A DNA stretch of 64,000 nt from Pseudomonas sp. MWU13-2105. Lineage in GTDB: Bacteria > Pseudomonadota > Gammaproteobacteria > Pseudomonadales > Pseudomonadaceae. The position numbers and the translations under genes are program-made. How positions within the stretch are numbered: position 1 is the stretch's first letter; each line of letters opens with the position of its first letter. The stretch spans positions 124,001 to 188,000 of the forward strand of contig NZ_JALLIY010000008.1 of the NCBI RefSeq assembly GCF_023242315.1. Reading direction: 5' to 3'. Below the pieces are notes generated by a model. That model saw only the letters and a list, made by a program, of their open reading frames with translations, did not search any database and was not told the DNA's origin. Positions 8,742 to 18,382 of the stretch are shown here, one piece after another.

Positions 8742-9328
8742 GGTTTGACCAATGCAGTGAAACCGAGGAAAGCCACGCCGATCAGACCGGCGCCGATCAG
8801 GTCGATCGGCAGCCCGCGAAAGGGCTGCGGCACTTCTTCGTGGAAAGTACGCTGGCGCAGATCGCTGAACAGGCCCAGGACCAGCCAGAAACCCAGCCCG
8901 GCACCCAGGCTGGTAAGGAGCGCCTGGATCAAGCCCTTGTCATCGGCCGCGTTGAGCAGGCTCAGGCCAAGGATGCCGGCATTGCCCAGCAACGGCGTTG
9001 TGAGTCCGCCGAATGGCAGGCGTGGCAGGCCGCGCGCAAGCAGGCTCAGGAGCGGGCCGATCAGCAAGACGCTGGTGGGCAGGAAGACGAACAGCTTGAA
9101 GGCCTCCAGGCCCAGCGGCAGCAGAAGGTAGTGGTAGAGGCTGTGGCTGATCAGCGTGGTGACCAGCATCAGCGCGCTGGTGGCAATGCCCTGCGCGTGG
9201 AGTGTCAGGCGTTTCCCGGCGGCCGGCCGGGCTTGCAGCAGCGGATCGACACCCAGCGGCCAGTGCAACACGAAGTTGTTGAGCAGGGCTGCACTGACGA
9301 GGGGGAGTACAAAATCGATCATGGTCAT
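8738..9328 (-). CDS. rsxA: Rnf/Rsx complex membrane subunit A
   Basis: First gene of the operon; 196 residues with about six membrane segments. The N terminus [20 protein letters not shown] corresponds to the family NNFVL-x-x-FLGLCP helix, with the Cys replaced. It is homologous to NqrE. The late part has [23 protein letters not shown], matching the family pattern. The sequence is more diverged than typical RnfA. The start could be at 9328 or 9322 (MTMIDF). Confidence 0.85.
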   Translation of the reverse strand: MTMIDFVLPLVSAALLNNFVLHWPLGVDPLLQARPAAGKRLTLHAQGIATSALMLVTTLISHSLYHYLLLPLGLEAFKLFVFLPTSVLLIGPLLSLLARGLPRLPFGGLTTPLLGNAGILGLSLLNAADDKGLIQALLTSLGAGLGFWLVLGLFSDLRQRTFHEEVPQPFRGLPIDLIGAGLIGVAFLGFTALVKP

Positions 9329-9342
9329 GCCGGGTTAGGCTC

Positions 9343-9381
9343 TACGAAAACTGCCTGCGCGCCGCTCGGCGAGTTTTCGTA
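9343..9381. repeat. 10-bp-arm inverted repeat between metG and rsxA
   Basis: TACGAAAACT at 9343-9352 and its exact complement AGTTTTCGTA at 9372-9381 flank a 19-base GC-rich centre that can itself pair partially. It lies after metG and ahead of rsxA. It could be a metG terminator, a dispersed repeat or an rsx operator. Confidence 0.7.
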
Positions 9382-9485
9382 TGAGCCTGGCGAACGAGCT
9401 GATTATCCGGCAAGGAGGGACGGCGCACCAGTTTTGCGACATCGTGGGCCATGATTGCCCATGGCCCACCAGGCGCAGCGGGCGG

Positions 9486-11537
9486 TTACTTGATCCGCTG
9501 GCCGGGTTTGGCGCCGGTGTCCGGGCTCAGCAGGTAGATTTCCTCACCGCCGGGGCCGGCCGCCATCACCATGCCCTCGGAGATGCCGAAGCGCATTTTC
9601 CGTGGCTTGAGGTTGGCGATCATCATGGTCAGGCGACCTTCCAGCTCAGCCGGGTTCGGGTAGGCGCTCTTGATCCCGGAGAACACGTTGCGTTGCTCAT
9701 CGCCGATATCCAGGGTCAGGCGCAGCAGCTTGTCCGCGCCCTCGACGGCTTCGGCCTTGAGAATCAGCGCTACGCGCAGGTCAACGGCGGCGAAGGCATC
9801 GAAGTCGATCTCCGCCGACAGCGGGTCCTTGGCCAGTTCGCCGTTGCCTTGCGGGGCGGCGCTACCGGTGTCGGTCTGGCTGGCAGTGAGGTCTTCCTTC
9901 GAGGCGTCGGTCATGGCTTGTACTTTTACCGGGTCGATACGGGTCATCAACGGCTGGAACGCGTTCAGCTGATGGTTGGCGAGCAGGCTGGCGTGATCGT
10001 TCCAGGTCAGCGGCGCGACATTGAGGAACGCCTCGGCATCGGCGGCCAACAGCGGCAGCACCGGCTTGAGGAAGATGATCAACTGGCGGAACAGGTTGAT
10101 ACCCACGGCGCAGACCGCCTGGACTTCATCCTGCTTGCCTTCCTGCTTGGCCAGGGACCAGGGTGCCTTGTCGGCGATCCAGGCGTTGGCGCGGTCGGCC
10201 AGGCCCATGATCTCGCGCATGGCCCGGGCGAAATCGCGTGCCTCGTAGGCTTCTGCGATACCCGGGGTGGCGGCCAGGAAGGCCTCGGTCAGTTCCGGCG
10301 CGGCGTTGCCGGCTACCAGTACGCCGGCATTGCCCTTGTGGATAAAACCGGCGCAACGGCTGGCGATATTGACCACCTTGCCCACCAGGTCCGAATTGAC
10401 CTTCTGCACGAAGTCGTCCAGGTTCAGGTCGAGGTCATCAACGCCCTTGCCCAGCTTGGCCGCGTAGTAGTAGCGCAGGTATTCCGGGGACAGGTGGTCC
10501 AGGTAGGTGCGGGCCTTGATAAAGGTGCCGCGCGACTTGGACATTTTCTGGCCGTTGACGGTCAGGTAGCCGTGCACGTTGATCCCGGTCGGCTTGCGGT
10601 AGCCCGCGCCTTCGAGCATCGCCGGCCAGAACAGGGCGTGGAAGTTGACGATGTCCTTGCCGATGAAGTGGTACAGCTCGGCGGTGGAGTCCTTGCCCCA
10701 GAACGCGTCGAAGTCCAGTTCCGGACGCCGCGCGCAGAGGTTCTTGAAGCTGGCCATGTAGCCGATCGGCGCGTCCAGCCAGACATAGAAGTACTTGCCC
10801 GGCTCATCCGGGATCTCGAAACCGAAGTACGGTGCATCGCGGGAGATGTCCCACTGCTGCAGGCCGGCATCCAGCCATTCGGCGATCTTGTTCGCCACGG
10901 CATCCTGCAGGGTACCGCTGCGGGTCCAGGTTTGCAGCATGGCCTGGAAGTCCGGCAGCTTGAAGAAGAAGTGCTGGGAGTCCTTGAGTACCGGGGTCGC
11001 CCCGGAAATCGCCGATTTCGGGTTTTTCAGGTCGGTCGGGGCGTAGGTCGCGCCGCATTTCTCGCAGTTGTCGCCGTACTGGTCTTCGGTGCCGCATTTC
11101 GGGCAGGTGCCCTTGATGAAGCGGTCGGCCAGGAACATCTGCTTTTCCGGGTCGAAATACTGGGTGATCGAGCGCGTGGCGATATGCCCGGCGTCGCGCA
11201 GGCGCAAGTAGATCTGCGTCGACAGCTCGCGGTTTTCTTCGGCGTGGGTCGAATGGAAGTTGTCGAACTCCACCAGGAAGTCGGCGAAGTCGCCGCTGTG
11301 TTCGAGCTGGACATTGGCGATCAGCTGTTCCGGGGTGATGCCTTCCTTCTCGGCGCGCAACATGATGGCCGAGCCGTGGGCGTCGTCAGCGCAGACATAG
11401 ATGCATTGGTTGCCGCGGTGCTTCTGGAAGCGCACCCACATGTCCGTCTGGACATACTCGACCATGTGGCCAAGGTGAATGGAACCATTGGCATAGGGCA
11501 GGGCGCTGGTGACGAGGATCTGGCGTGGCTCGGACAT
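9486..11537 (-). CDS. metG: methionine-tRNA ligase
   Basis: Charges tRNA-Met in the cytosol. The 683-residue form has the HIGH-type motif HLGHM at ~21-25, a zinc knuckle ([18 protein letters not shown]) at ~145-162, and KMSKSRG at ~330. The C-terminal ~110 residues form a tRNA-binding/dimerisation domain of the Trbp111 type ([19 protein letters not shown]...). The start [18 protein letters not shown] is standard. It is divergent from apbC across a REPIN. Confidence 0.98.
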   Translation of the reverse strand: MSEPRQILVTSALPYANGSIHLGHMVEYVQTDMWVRFQKHRGNQCIYVCADDAHGSAIMLRAEKEGITPEQLIANVQLEHSGDFADFLVEFDNFHSTHAEENRELSTQIYLRLRDAGHIATRSITQYFDPEKQMFLADRFIKGTCPKCGTEDQYGDNCEKCGATYAPTDLKNPKSAISGATPVLKDSQHFFFKLPDFQAMLQTWTRSGTLQDAVANKIAEWLDAGLQQWDISRDAPYFGFEIPDEPGKYFYVWLDAPIGYMASFKNLCARRPELDFDAFWGKDSTAELYHFIGKDIVNFHALFWPAMLEGAGYRKPTGINVHGYLTVNGQKMSKSRGTFIKARTYLDHLSPEYLRYYYAAKLGKGVDDLDLNLDDFVQKVNSDLVGKVVNIASRCAGFIHKGNAGVLVAGNAAPELTEAFLAATPGIAEAYEARDFARAMREIMGLADRANAWIADKAPWSLAKQEGKQDEVQAVCAVGINLFRQLIIFLKPVLPLLAADAEAFLNVAPLTWNDHASLLANHQLNAFQPLMTRIDPVKVQAMTDASKEDLTASQTDTGSAAPQGNGELAKDPLSAEIDFDAFAAVDLRVALILKAEAVEGADKLLRLTLDIGDEQRNVFSGIKSAYPNPAELEGRLTMMIANLKPRKMRFGISEGMVMAAGPGGEEIYLLSPDTGAKPGQRIK

Positions 11538-11660
11538 GGGGCTCGGCTACTTGAAGTGAAACGGAGATCGGCCACTATAAAGCCCCGGCGCACATAATTC
11601 ACCCCTTGCAGCCTTGCCCGGAGATTGTTCCGCCCGGGGGATTTGAAACCTGGCGCGGTT

Positions 11661-11795
11661 TTGTGGCGAGCGGGCTTGCCCGCGTTCGACTGCGCAGCCG
11701 TCGTAAAACCTGTGCACTCGGCCTGCCTGAGACACCGCGGATGCTGGTTTCAGGGGCGCTTCGCACCCCAACGCGGGCAAGCCCGCTCGCCACAA
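11661..11795. repeat. REPIN: REP doublet in the metG-apbC gap
   Basis: A REP copy at 11661-11686 (TTGTGGCGAGCGGGCTTG...) and its exact inverted copy at 11770-11795 flank ~83 bases of unrelated sequence. REP doublets of this kind are moved in pseudomonads by RAYT transposases; none is encoded in this window. Confidence 0.9.
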
Positions 11796-11875
11796 ATGAT
11801 TGTCTGGCATGTCTCTGCGCTCCAGAACAGTTACGATAGCTGTCTGTTTTACTCAGTCTTTTTCGGGAGTTGCCC

Positions 11876-12970
11876 ATGAGCGCAGTCAATCGCGCAGCGG
11901 TGGAGGCCGTCCTTCGCCAGTACACCGACCCTTATCTGAACCAGGACCCGGTCAGCGCCGGCTGCGTGCGGGCCATTGATATCCAGGGCGATCGCGTGAC
12001 GGTCCGGCTGGAGCTGGGCTATGCCGCCGGGCTGTTCAAGAGCGGCTGGGCGCAGATGCTGCAGATGGCCGTCGAAGGCCTCGACGGCGTCGCCGCGGCC
12101 AAGGTCGAGATCGATTGCGTGATCGCCGCGCACAAGGCCCAGGCGCAGATTCCGGGTCTGGCCAATGTGAAGAACGTGGTGGCGGTGGCGTCCGGCAAGG
12201 GCGGGGTGGGCAAATCCACCACGGCGGCCAACCTGGCGCTGGCGCTGGCTCGTGAAGGGGCGCGGGTCGGTATTCTCGACGCGGATATCTACGGGCCGAG
12301 CCAGGGCATCATGTTCGGCGTCGCCGAAGGCACGCGGCCGAAGATCAAGGAGCAGAAATGGTTCGTGCCCATCGAGTCCCATGGCGTGGAAGTGATGTCC
12401 ATGGCCTTCCTCACCGATGACAACACGCCGATGGTCTGGCGTGGCCCGATGGTTTCCGGGGCCTTGTTGCAACTGGTGACCCAGACCGACTGGGGCAACC
12501 TGGACTACCTGGTGATCGATATGCCGCCGGGTACCGGCGATATCCAGCTGACCCTGGCGCAGAAGGTCCCGGTGGCCGGTGCGGTGATCGTCACCACCCC
12601 GCAGGACCTGGCCTTGCTGGATGCGCGCAAGGGCGTGGAGATGTTCCGCAAGGTGAATATCCCGGTGCTGGGCGTCGTGGAAAACATGGCGGTGCATATC
12701 TGTTCGAACTGCGGCCATGCCGAACATCTGTTCGGTGAAGGCGGCGGTGAGAAGCTGGCGAGCCAATATGGTGTCGAGCTGCTGGCTTCGTTGCCGCTGT
12801 CGATGTTGATCCGTGAGCAGGCCGATGGTGGCAAGCCGACGGTGATCGCCGAGCCGGACAGTCAGATCGCCATGGTCTACCAGGAACTGGCGCGGCACGT
12901 GGGCGCGCGGATCGTGTTGCAGGAAGCGCTCAGCCAGGCGATGCCGAATATCACCATCAGCGACGATTGA
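11876..12970 (+). CDS. apbC: Mrp/ApbC iron-sulfur cluster carrier ATPase
   Basis: Cytosolic P-loop NTPase that carries and delivers Fe-S clusters. The 364-residue protein has an N-terminal MIP18/DUF59-like domain (~5-85), the deviant Walker A GKGGVGKST at ~104-112, the VIDMPPGTGD motif, and the cluster-binding CSNC at ~280. The ATG at 11876 follows GGGAG at 11865-11869. The pairing metG-apbC is common in gamma-proteobacteria. Confidence 0.96.
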   Translation: MSAVNRAAVEAVLRQYTDPYLNQDPVSAGCVRAIDIQGDRVTVRLELGYAAGLFKSGWAQMLQMAVEGLDGVAAAKVEIDCVIAAHKAQAQIPGLANVKNVVAVASGKGGVGKSTTAANLALALAREGARVGILDADIYGPSQGIMFGVAEGTRPKIKEQKWFVPIESHGVEVMSMAFLTDDNTPMVWRGPMVSGALLQLVTQTDWGNLDYLVIDMPPGTGDIQLTLAQKVPVAGAVIVTTPQDLALLDARKGVEMFRKVNIPVLGVVENMAVHICSNCGHAEHLFGEGGGEKLASQYGVELLASLPLSMLIREQADGGKPTVIAEPDSQIAMVYQELARHVGARIVLQEALSQAMPNITISDD

Positions 12971-12985
12971 TAGGGCGCAGGCCCA

Positions 12986-13015
12986 TGTGGCGAGCGGGCA
13001 GGCCCGCTCGCCACA
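12986..13015. repeat. single REP element
   Basis: A near-perfect palindrome TGTGGCGAGCGGG...CCCGCTCGCCACA just after apbC. Being compact and highly structured, it may also stabilise or end the apbC transcript. Confidence 0.85.
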
Positions 13016-13052
13016 GAGGTATGCTCGACTTCAATGCAAAAACACCGGGCAC

Positions 13053-13086
13053 AAAAAAAGCCCCGCTTTTGAGGGCGGGGCTTTTT
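13053..13086. terminator. bidirectional terminator between apbC and the cold shock gene
   Basis: Arms AAAGCCCCGC and GCGGGGCTTT with A and T runs on both sides. It serves the two convergent genes apbC and csp. Confidence 0.93.
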
Positions 13087-13102
13087 ACTGGATCAGTACA
13101 AG

Positions 13103-13312
13103 TTAGATAACTTGAACTTCTTCAGCTTGCATGCCTTTCTGACCGCGGGTAGCGATGAAAGAAACCTGTTGGCCTTCTTTCAGGCTTTTGAAGCCGTCGG
13201 ATTGGATTGCTTTGAAGTGTACGAACAGGTCGTCACCGGATTGTGGAGTGATGAAGCCGAAGCCTTTTTCATCGTTGAACCACTTGACGGTACCGGTTTG
13301 GCGATTAGACAT
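13103..13312 (-). CDS. CspA-family cold shock protein
   Basis: A single cold shock domain of 69 residues, an RNA and single-stranded DNA chaperone. RNP1 reads KGFGFI (~16-21) and RNP2 is DLFVHF (~28-33). It starts [14 protein letters not shown]. It is close to the second copy at 59280-59492. The next gene upstream starts 375 bases away, enough for the long structured 5' leader typical of this family. Confidence 0.96.
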   Translation of the reverse strand: MSNRQTGTVKWFNDEKGFGFITPQSGDDLFVHFKAIQSDGFKSLKEGQQVSFIATRGQKGMQAEEVQVI

Positions 13313-13686
13313 TTGATGTCTCCTTGGACAAAGTTAACTGCGACTCAGGAAAAGCCCTGGCCGAGACTGAGTGCAAAGAGCAGGAAAAATTCTTGGAGAT
13401 GGTTGGATCGAAATTCAACATCGTGTAGAGATTCTCAGTGACACAAGCAGCACAGTGGCGCCACCATACCCCACTTTCCGAGACGTGCCAATGGTCTTCA
13501 ACAAGGTTTCGCCTATTTCGTGACTGACGGCGGCCAGCCCGGCTGTTCGCCCCGCGCAAATAGCCGATTTGTCAGGCCCGGGGACAGTCTCGTCGCGAGA
13601 AACGGCGTCGACGCTTTAACCCGGCGGCGCGCCCCGGTAAGATGCCGGACAGAATTTCTCCACCTCGTTATATCAGGACACCCGCC
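13313..13686. other. divergent csp/dcd intergenic region
   Basis: This gap holds the promoters of the cold shock gene and dcd and probably a long csp leader. I see no open frame with a ribosome site and no clear repeat. Confidence 0.5.
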
Positions 13687-14253
13687 ATGAGCATCAAATC
13701 GGACAAGTGGATTCGCCGCATGGCGCAAGAGCACGGCATGATCGAGCCCTTCGTCGAGCGCCAGGTGCGTGGCGAGGCCGACAACCGGGTGATTTCCTTC
13801 GGTGTCTCGAGCTATGGCTACGATGTGCGTTGCGCCGATGAATTCAAGGTGTTCACCAACATCAACTCGGCGACCGTCGATCCGAAGAACTTCGACGCGG
13901 GCAGCTTCGTCGACGTCAAGAGCGACGTCTGCATCATTCCACCGAACTCCTTTGCCCTGGCCCGTACCGTCGAATACTTCCGTATTCCACGCAACGTACT
14001 GACCATCTGCCTGGGCAAGAGCACCTATGCCCGTTGCGGGATCATCGTCAACGTCACGCCGCTGGAACCGGAATGGGAAGGCCACGTGACCCTGGAGTTC
14101 TCCAACACCACCACGCTGCCGGCGAAGATCTACGCCAATGAAGGCGTGGCGCAGATGTTGTTCCTGGAGTCCGACGAGGAATGCGAAGTGTCCTATAAGG
14201 ACCGTGGCGGCAAGTATCAGGGCCAGCGTGGCGTGACCCTGCCGCGCACCTGA
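13687..14253 (+). CDS. dcd: dCTP deaminase
   Basis: Deaminates dCTP to dUTP for thymidylate supply. The 188 residues include SSYGYDVR at ~40-47 and the active-site stretch [10 protein letters not shown] at ~108-117, followed by PLEPEWEGH, the family signature. The ATG at 13687 (MSIKSDKW) is the conserved start; upstream in-frame codons lack family similarity. Confidence 0.97.
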   Translation: MSIKSDKWIRRMAQEHGMIEPFVERQVRGEADNRVISFGVSSYGYDVRCADEFKVFTNINSATVDPKNFDAGSFVDVKSDVCIIPPNSFALARTVEYFRIPRNVLTICLGKSTYARCGIIVNVTPLEPEWEGHVTLEFSNTTTLPAKIYANEGVAQMLFLESDEECEVSYKDRGGKYQGQRGVTLPRT

Positions 14254-14361
14254 CGAAGGGCGTGACAAAACAGGGAATTCCTCGGCGCTGGGGCACTCTA
14301 CTGGGTGCACCATCCCGGTTTGTGCGAGACCAACCGGGCTTTCACGCCCAGGAGTAGCCCC

Positions 14362-14586
14362 ATGAAGAACGATCCAAGTATCAGCGCCCAACTGGCGAAA
14401 CTTGAACCCAATCAAGTGGGTCTGTTGGCCTGGTCGTTGCTGGCCCACCCCCAGGGTATGACCAGCGGCATCCCGGGTATCCCGGGGCAGCCTGATCCCG
14501 ATACGCCACAACCCTCAGAGCCCTCCCAGCCGAACGAACCCGGCGAGCCGACCCTCCCTGATGAGACGCCGTCTCCCGTAGCCTGA
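14362..14586 (+). CDS. small proline-rich hypothetical protein
   Basis: A 74-residue protein with no recognised function. The first ~30 residues (MKNDPSISAQLAKLEPNQ, then GLLAWSLLAHP) are an amphipathic or mildly hydrophobic segment. The rest is Pro/Glu-rich with PSEPSQPNEPGEPTLPDE. A GGAG seven bases before the ATG supports translation. No secretion signal is clear. It lies between dcd and a REP, with no operon partner. Confidence 0.6.
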   Translation: MKNDPSISAQLAKLEPNQVGLLAWSLLAHPQGMTSGIPGIPGQPDPDTPQPSEPSQPNEPGEPTLPDETPSPVA

Positions 14587-14631
14587 GCGGTGTGTGCCGT
14601 ATCGATGGATTCCAGCCGAGCCGCACACCTT

Positions 14632-14705
14632 GCAGGAGCCTGGCTTGCCAGCGAAGCTTTTGGCGGCCTCAAGGCCCTCTTCGCTGGCAAGCCATGCTCC
14701 TACAG
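14632..14705. repeat. REP-type inverted pair before pheC
   Basis: TGCAGGAGCCTGGCTTGCCAGCGAAG and its inverted partner ending CTCCTACAG flank a short centre. It is the same family as 5641-5732. Confidence 0.8.
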
Positions 14706-14775
14706 GACGTAGTCGACTCTTGATCGCGTATACGATACAAATCCAGTGGCCAAACCCCAGGAAAAAAGGCCACTC

Positions 14776-15621
14776 ATGACGTTTGCCATTCCCGCGTATT
14801 TTTCCCGCTGCCTGTTTGCCGGATTGTTACTGGCAGGCAGTGCCGTTGCCGCGCCACAGCCGCTGACCAGTAGCGCGGCTTCCCAACAGGAAGCCACCAG
14901 CAGCCGACTTGACCGTATCGTTCAGCAGGGCGTACTGCGCGTCGGCACCACCGGTGACTACAAACCGTTCAGCTACAAGGGGGCAGATGGCTTTATCGGC
15001 CTGGATATCGAGCTGGCCGAAGGGTTGGCCGCGTCCCTGGGGGTCAAGCTGGAACTGGTGCCGACCACCTGGCCGACGCTGATGGGCGATCTGCAGGCCG
15101 ACAGGTTCGACCTGGCGATCAGCGGAATCTCGGTGAACATGGAGCGCCAGAAGCTGGCGTTTTTCTCTCAGCCTTACCAGCGTGATGGCAAGACGCCGAT
15201 CACCCTCTGCTCGCGGCAGCAGGACTTCCAGACCCTGGCCCAGATCGACCGGCCGAATGTCCGGGCTATCGTCAATCCCGGCGGGACCAACGAGAAGTTC
15301 GCCCGGGCCAACCTCAAGCAGGCGCAGATCCTCGTGCATGCGGACAACGTGACGATTTTCCAGCAGATCGTCGACGGCAAGGCCGACCTGATGATGACCG
15401 ATGCGGTGGAAACCCGGGTCCAGCAGAAACTGCATCCCGAGCTGTGTGCGGTGCATCCGGATCAGCCCTTCGATTTTTCCGAGAAGGCCGTGTTGCTGCC
15501 CCGTGACATCGTGCTCAAGCAGTATGTCGACCAGTGGCTGCACCAGGATATGGAAAGCGGCCGCTTCGCCAGGCGCATGGAGACGTGGCTGGCCTATCCA
15601 TGGTCGGCGGCGCATGGCTGA
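14776..15621 (+). CDS. pheC: periplasmic cyclohexadienyl dehydratase
   Basis: Converts prephenate to phenylpyruvate (or arogenate to phenylalanine) in the periplasm. The fold is that of a type 3 solute-binding protein. The 281 residues begin with a signal peptide (CLFAGLLLAGSAVAA). The body contains the blocks VGTTGDYKPFSYKG, ISGISVNMERQ, NPGGTNEKFARANLK and DGKADLMMTDAVETR, which I recall almost verbatim from P. aeruginosa PheC, so an amino-acid-binding transport protein is less likely. The ATG at 14776 starts the signal peptide cleanly. It stands alone, with no ABC genes on its strand. Confidence 0.88.
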   Translation: MTFAIPAYFSRCLFAGLLLAGSAVAAPQPLTSSAASQQEATSSRLDRIVQQGVLRVGTTGDYKPFSYKGADGFIGLDIELAEGLAASLGVKLELVPTTWPTLMGDLQADRFDLAISGISVNMERQKLAFFSQPYQRDGKTPITLCSRQQDFQTLAQIDRPNVRAIVNPGGTNEKFARANLKQAQILVHADNVTIFQQIVDGKADLMMTDAVETRVQQKLHPELCAVHPDQPFDFSEKAVLLPRDIVLKQYVDQWLHQDMESGRFARRMETWLAYPWSAAHG

Positions 15622-15667
15622 AGAGCCGCGATCTTGAGGAAGGGCTTGTGTGGGGGCCGATTGCCCT

Positions 15668-15742
15668 TGTGGGAGCGGAGCTTGCCCGCGAAGAGGCCCG
15701 TGAGGACGCCAAAAGCTTCGCGGGCAAGCTCCGCTCCCACAA
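15668..15742. repeat. REP-type inverted pair between pheC and aotP
   Basis: TTGTGGGAGCGGAGCTTGCCC and its inverted copy ending CCGCTCCCACAA flank a GAAGAGGCCCGTGAGG-type centre. The same family is at 42784 and 62577. It sits between two convergent genes. Confidence 0.88.
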
Positions 15743-15769
15743 AAGCCGCCTTCACGAGAGCCGTTTTGA

Positions 15770-16534
15770 TTACTTCAGATTACCACTGAGGAACTGCCGC
15801 AGCCGCTCGCTCTGCGGGTTGCCCAACACATCGTCCGGCGCGCCCTGTTCTTCCACCAGGCCCTGGTGCAGGAACAGCACCTGGCTGGAAACCTTGCGGG
15901 CGAAGCTCATCTCGTGGGTCACCATGATCATGGTCCGGCCTTCCTCTGCCAGCCCCTGGATCACCTTGAGCACCTCGCCCACCAGTTCCGGGTCCAGCGC
16001 CGAGGTCGGTTCGTCGAACAGCATCACTTCCGGCTCCATCGCCAGCGCCCGGGCAATCGCCACGCGCTGCTGCTGGCCGCCGGACAGGAACGCCGGGTAC
16101 TGATCGGCCACCCGCGACGGCAGGCCGACCTTGTCCAGATAACGACGGGCACGGTCCTCGGCGTCTTTCTTGCTCACCCCCAGCACCCGTCGCGGGGCCA
16201 TGGTGATGTTTTCCAGCACGCTCATGTGGCTCCACAGGTTGAAGTGCTGGAACACCATCGCCAGGCGGGTGCGCAGGCGCTGCAACTCGGCGTCGTCGGC
16301 GACGCGCATGCCGTGCTTGTCGCTGACCATGCGGATCGCCTGGCCGTCGAGGCTCATGGCGCCATCATTGGGCGTTTCGAGGAAGTTGATGCAGCGCAGG
16401 AAGGTACTCTTGCCCGAGCCGCTGGCGCCGATCAGGCTGATCACGTCGCCGGTCTTGGCCTTGAGCGAGACGCCCTTGAGCACCTGGTGTTCGCCATAGC
16501 TCTTGTGCAGGCCTTCAATGGTCAGTTTGTACAT
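15770..16534 (-). CDS. aotP: arginine/ornithine ABC transporter ATPase
   Basis: ATP-binding subunit of a polar amino acid importer, 254 residues. Walker A is GASGSGKST at ~40, the signature is LSGGQQQR at ~160, and Walker B is VMLFDEPTSALDPE. The ATG at 16534 (MYKLTIEGLHKSYG) is the family start. It is last in the aotJQMOP order known from P. aeruginosa. In that species argR follows; here the next gene is pheC on the opposite strand. Confidence 0.92.
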   Translation of the reverse strand: MYKLTIEGLHKSYGEHQVLKGVSLKAKTGDVISLIGASGSGKSTFLRCINFLETPNDGAMSLDGQAIRMVSDKHGMRVADDAELQRLRTRLAMVFQHFNLWSHMSVLENITMAPRRVLGVSKKDAEDRARRYLDKVGLPSRVADQYPAFLSGGQQQRVAIARALAMEPEVMLFDEPTSALDPELVGEVLKVIQGLAEEGRTMIMVTHEMSFARKVSSQVLFLHQGLVEEQGAPDDVLGNPQSERLRQFLSGNLK

Positions 16535-16541
16535 GGGCACC

Positions 16542-17660
16542 TCAAGGAGAAAGTAGATAGCCGCTGCGATAGGCTTCGCGGCCGGCGACATGGGCAATCA
16601 CCATGCCGGCGGTGGCCATGCGGCGCAGCGAGCGGGCGTAGAGCAGGCCCGCGGTGCTGCAATGAACAGGGGTAACGCTGTCGTTCAGCGGGTCGATGAT
16701 CTCGGCGATCAGTTGCCCGGCTTCCAGGTATTGCCCCGGCACCGCGCAGAACACCAGCAGGCCGCCTACCGCGGTGCTTACCGGCTCGACCCCGGCCAGC
16801 GGGGTTGCCGGATAGGGCAGTTGCGGCAAGGACGCGGGCTCGCCGGTGATGGCGCCGAAGCGGGTCAGGTAGTCGAGGATCGCCTGGCAGTCGAGGATCG
16901 CTTGCGGGTGATTCACATCGCCCTGGCCGCGCAGTTCCACGGTCACCGAGAAACTGCCCTGGGGAATCGCGAAACGCTCGCCGAAGCGCTGGCGCAGGTC
17001 CCACCAGAGCAGGGTGAAGCATTCGTCGAACGACTGGCCGCCGGAGTCGGTCGCCAGCAGGCTGGCTTGCGCGCCGATATAGCGGGCCAGCGGCTCGACC
17101 TGCGGCCAGGCTTCAGGCGTGGTGTACAGATGGGCCACGGCTTCGAAGTCGCAGTGCAGGTCCAGGACCATGTCCGCGTCGCAGGCCAATCGTTGCAAAG
17201 CCAGGCGCTGGGATTGCAGTTGGGTCGTCGGCACCTCCGCTGCCAGGGCGGCCTTGAGGTGACTGCGGATCAGTTGCAGGTTGTGCGCCGGATCGGCGCT
17301 GAGCTGGTCTTCGATCTGCTGGCCGATTTCGTCGCTGAGGTCGATGAACCAGCGATTGAAGTTCTGCCCGCTTTCCAGCTCGTAGCGACCCAGCGGCACA
17401 TCCATCAGTACCTGTTCCAGGCCGATCGGGTTGGCCACCGGTACCAGCACGATTTCGCCGCGCAGGGCACCGGCCTGTTCCAGCTCGGCCAGGCGCTGCT
17501 TGAGGTGCCAGGCTACCAGCATGCCGGGCAGTTCGTCGGCGTGCAGGGACGACTGGATGTAGATCTTTCCCGTGGCCTGCTCCGGCCCGAAATGAAAGCT
17601 GTGGATCTGCCGGGCGGTGCCCGGCAGGGGAGCCAGCAGCTCGTGAGTCAGATGACGCAT
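16542..17660 (-). CDS. aotO: succinylglutamate desuccinylase/aspartoacylase-family protein
   Basis: An M14-type zinc deacylase fold, 372 residues. Zinc ligands appear as H-A-D-E in SSLHADELPG (~37-46) and the His of LDLHCDFEAV (~165). The catalytic Glu is in SVTVELRGQGD (~250). It is embedded between the permease and ATPase genes of the arginine transporter, as aotO is in P. aeruginosa. Its substrate is not established; an N-acylated arginine-related compound is a guess from context. It starts 7 bases after aotP's upstream boundary and 11 bases after the aotM stop. Confidence 0.85.
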   Translation of the reverse strand: MRHLTHELLAPLPGTARQIHSFHFGPEQATGKIYIQSSLHADELPGMLVAWHLKQRLAELEQAGALRGEIVLVPVANPIGLEQVLMDVPLGRYELESGQNFNRWFIDLSDEIGQQIEDQLSADPAHNLQLIRSHLKAALAAEVPTTQLQSQRLALQRLACDADMVLDLHCDFEAVAHLYTTPEAWPQVEPLARYIGAQASLLATDSGGQSFDECFTLLWWDLRQRFGERFAIPQGSFSVTVELRGQGDVNHPQAILDCQAILDYLTRFGAITGEPASLPQLPYPATPLAGVEPVSTAVGGLLVFCAVPGQYLEAGQLIAEIIDPLNDSVTPVHCSTAGLLYARSLRRMATAGMVIAHVAGREAYRSGYLLSP

Positions 17661-17671
17661 GCTCTGGAGTC

Positions 17672-18382
17672 CTAGTGGGCCGGGCCGAGAAACGCCAGCC
17701 AGCGGCGCTCGGCCAGACGGAACAGGCCGACCAGGGTGAAGGTGATCGCCAGATAGATCACGGCTGCGATACCGAAGGACTGGAAGGTCATATAGGTCGC
17801 CGAGTTGGCGTCCCGGGCAATTTTCAGGATGTCCGGGATGGTCGCGGTAAATGCCACGGTGGTGGAGTGCAACATCAGGATCACTTCGTTGCTGTAATAG
17901 GGCAACGAACGCCGCAGGGCCGAGGGCATGATCACATAAGCGTAGAGCTTCCAGCCGCTCAGGCCATAGGCCTTGGCCGCCTCGACTTCACCGTGGTTCA
18001 TGCTGCGGATGGCTCCGGCGAAGATCTCCGTGGTGTAGGCGCAGGTGTTCAGGGCGAAGGCCAGGATGGTGCAGTTCATCGCGTCGCGGAAGAACGAATT
18101 GAGCAGCGGCTGTTCGCGCACCGCTTCCAGGCTGTAGATCCCGGTGTAGCAGATCAGCAGTTGGATATACAGCGGCGTGCCGCGAAACAGGTAGGTGTAG
18201 AACTCCACCGGCCAGCGGATGCGGCGCCTGGGCGAGACCCGGGCGATGGACAGCGGGATCGACACCAGGAAGCCGAAGAAGATCGAGGCGCTGAGCAGCC
18301 ACAGGGTCATGGCCAGGCCGGTGATGTGCTGGCCGTCGCTGTAGAGGAACGGCCGCCAGTATTGCTGGAGGAGTTCGATCAT
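17672..18382 (-). CDS. aotM: arginine/ornithine ABC transporter permease AotM
   Basis: Inner-membrane permease of the HisM type, 236 residues, about five membrane segments. The EAA loop reads EVEAAKAYGLSGWKLYAYVIMP at ~150. It overlaps aotQ by 4 bases (ATGA), so the two permeases are translationally coupled. Confidence 0.92.
   Translation of the reverse strand: MIELLQQYWRPFLYSDGQHITGLAMTLWLLSASIFFGFLVSIPLSIARVSPRRRIRWPVEFYTYLFRGTPLYIQLLICYTGIYSLEAVREQPLLNSFFRDAMNCTILAFALNTCAYTTEIFAGAIRSMNHGEVEAAKAYGLSGWKLYAYVIMPSALRRSLPYYSNEVILMLHSTTVAFTATIPDILKIARDANSATYMTFQSFGIAAVIYLAITFTLVGLFRLAERRWLAFLGPAH

Noticed and set aside
9381..11597. 738-codon frame antisense to metG
   Set aside because: It mirrors the third-position GC pattern of metG on the opposite strand and has no family features.
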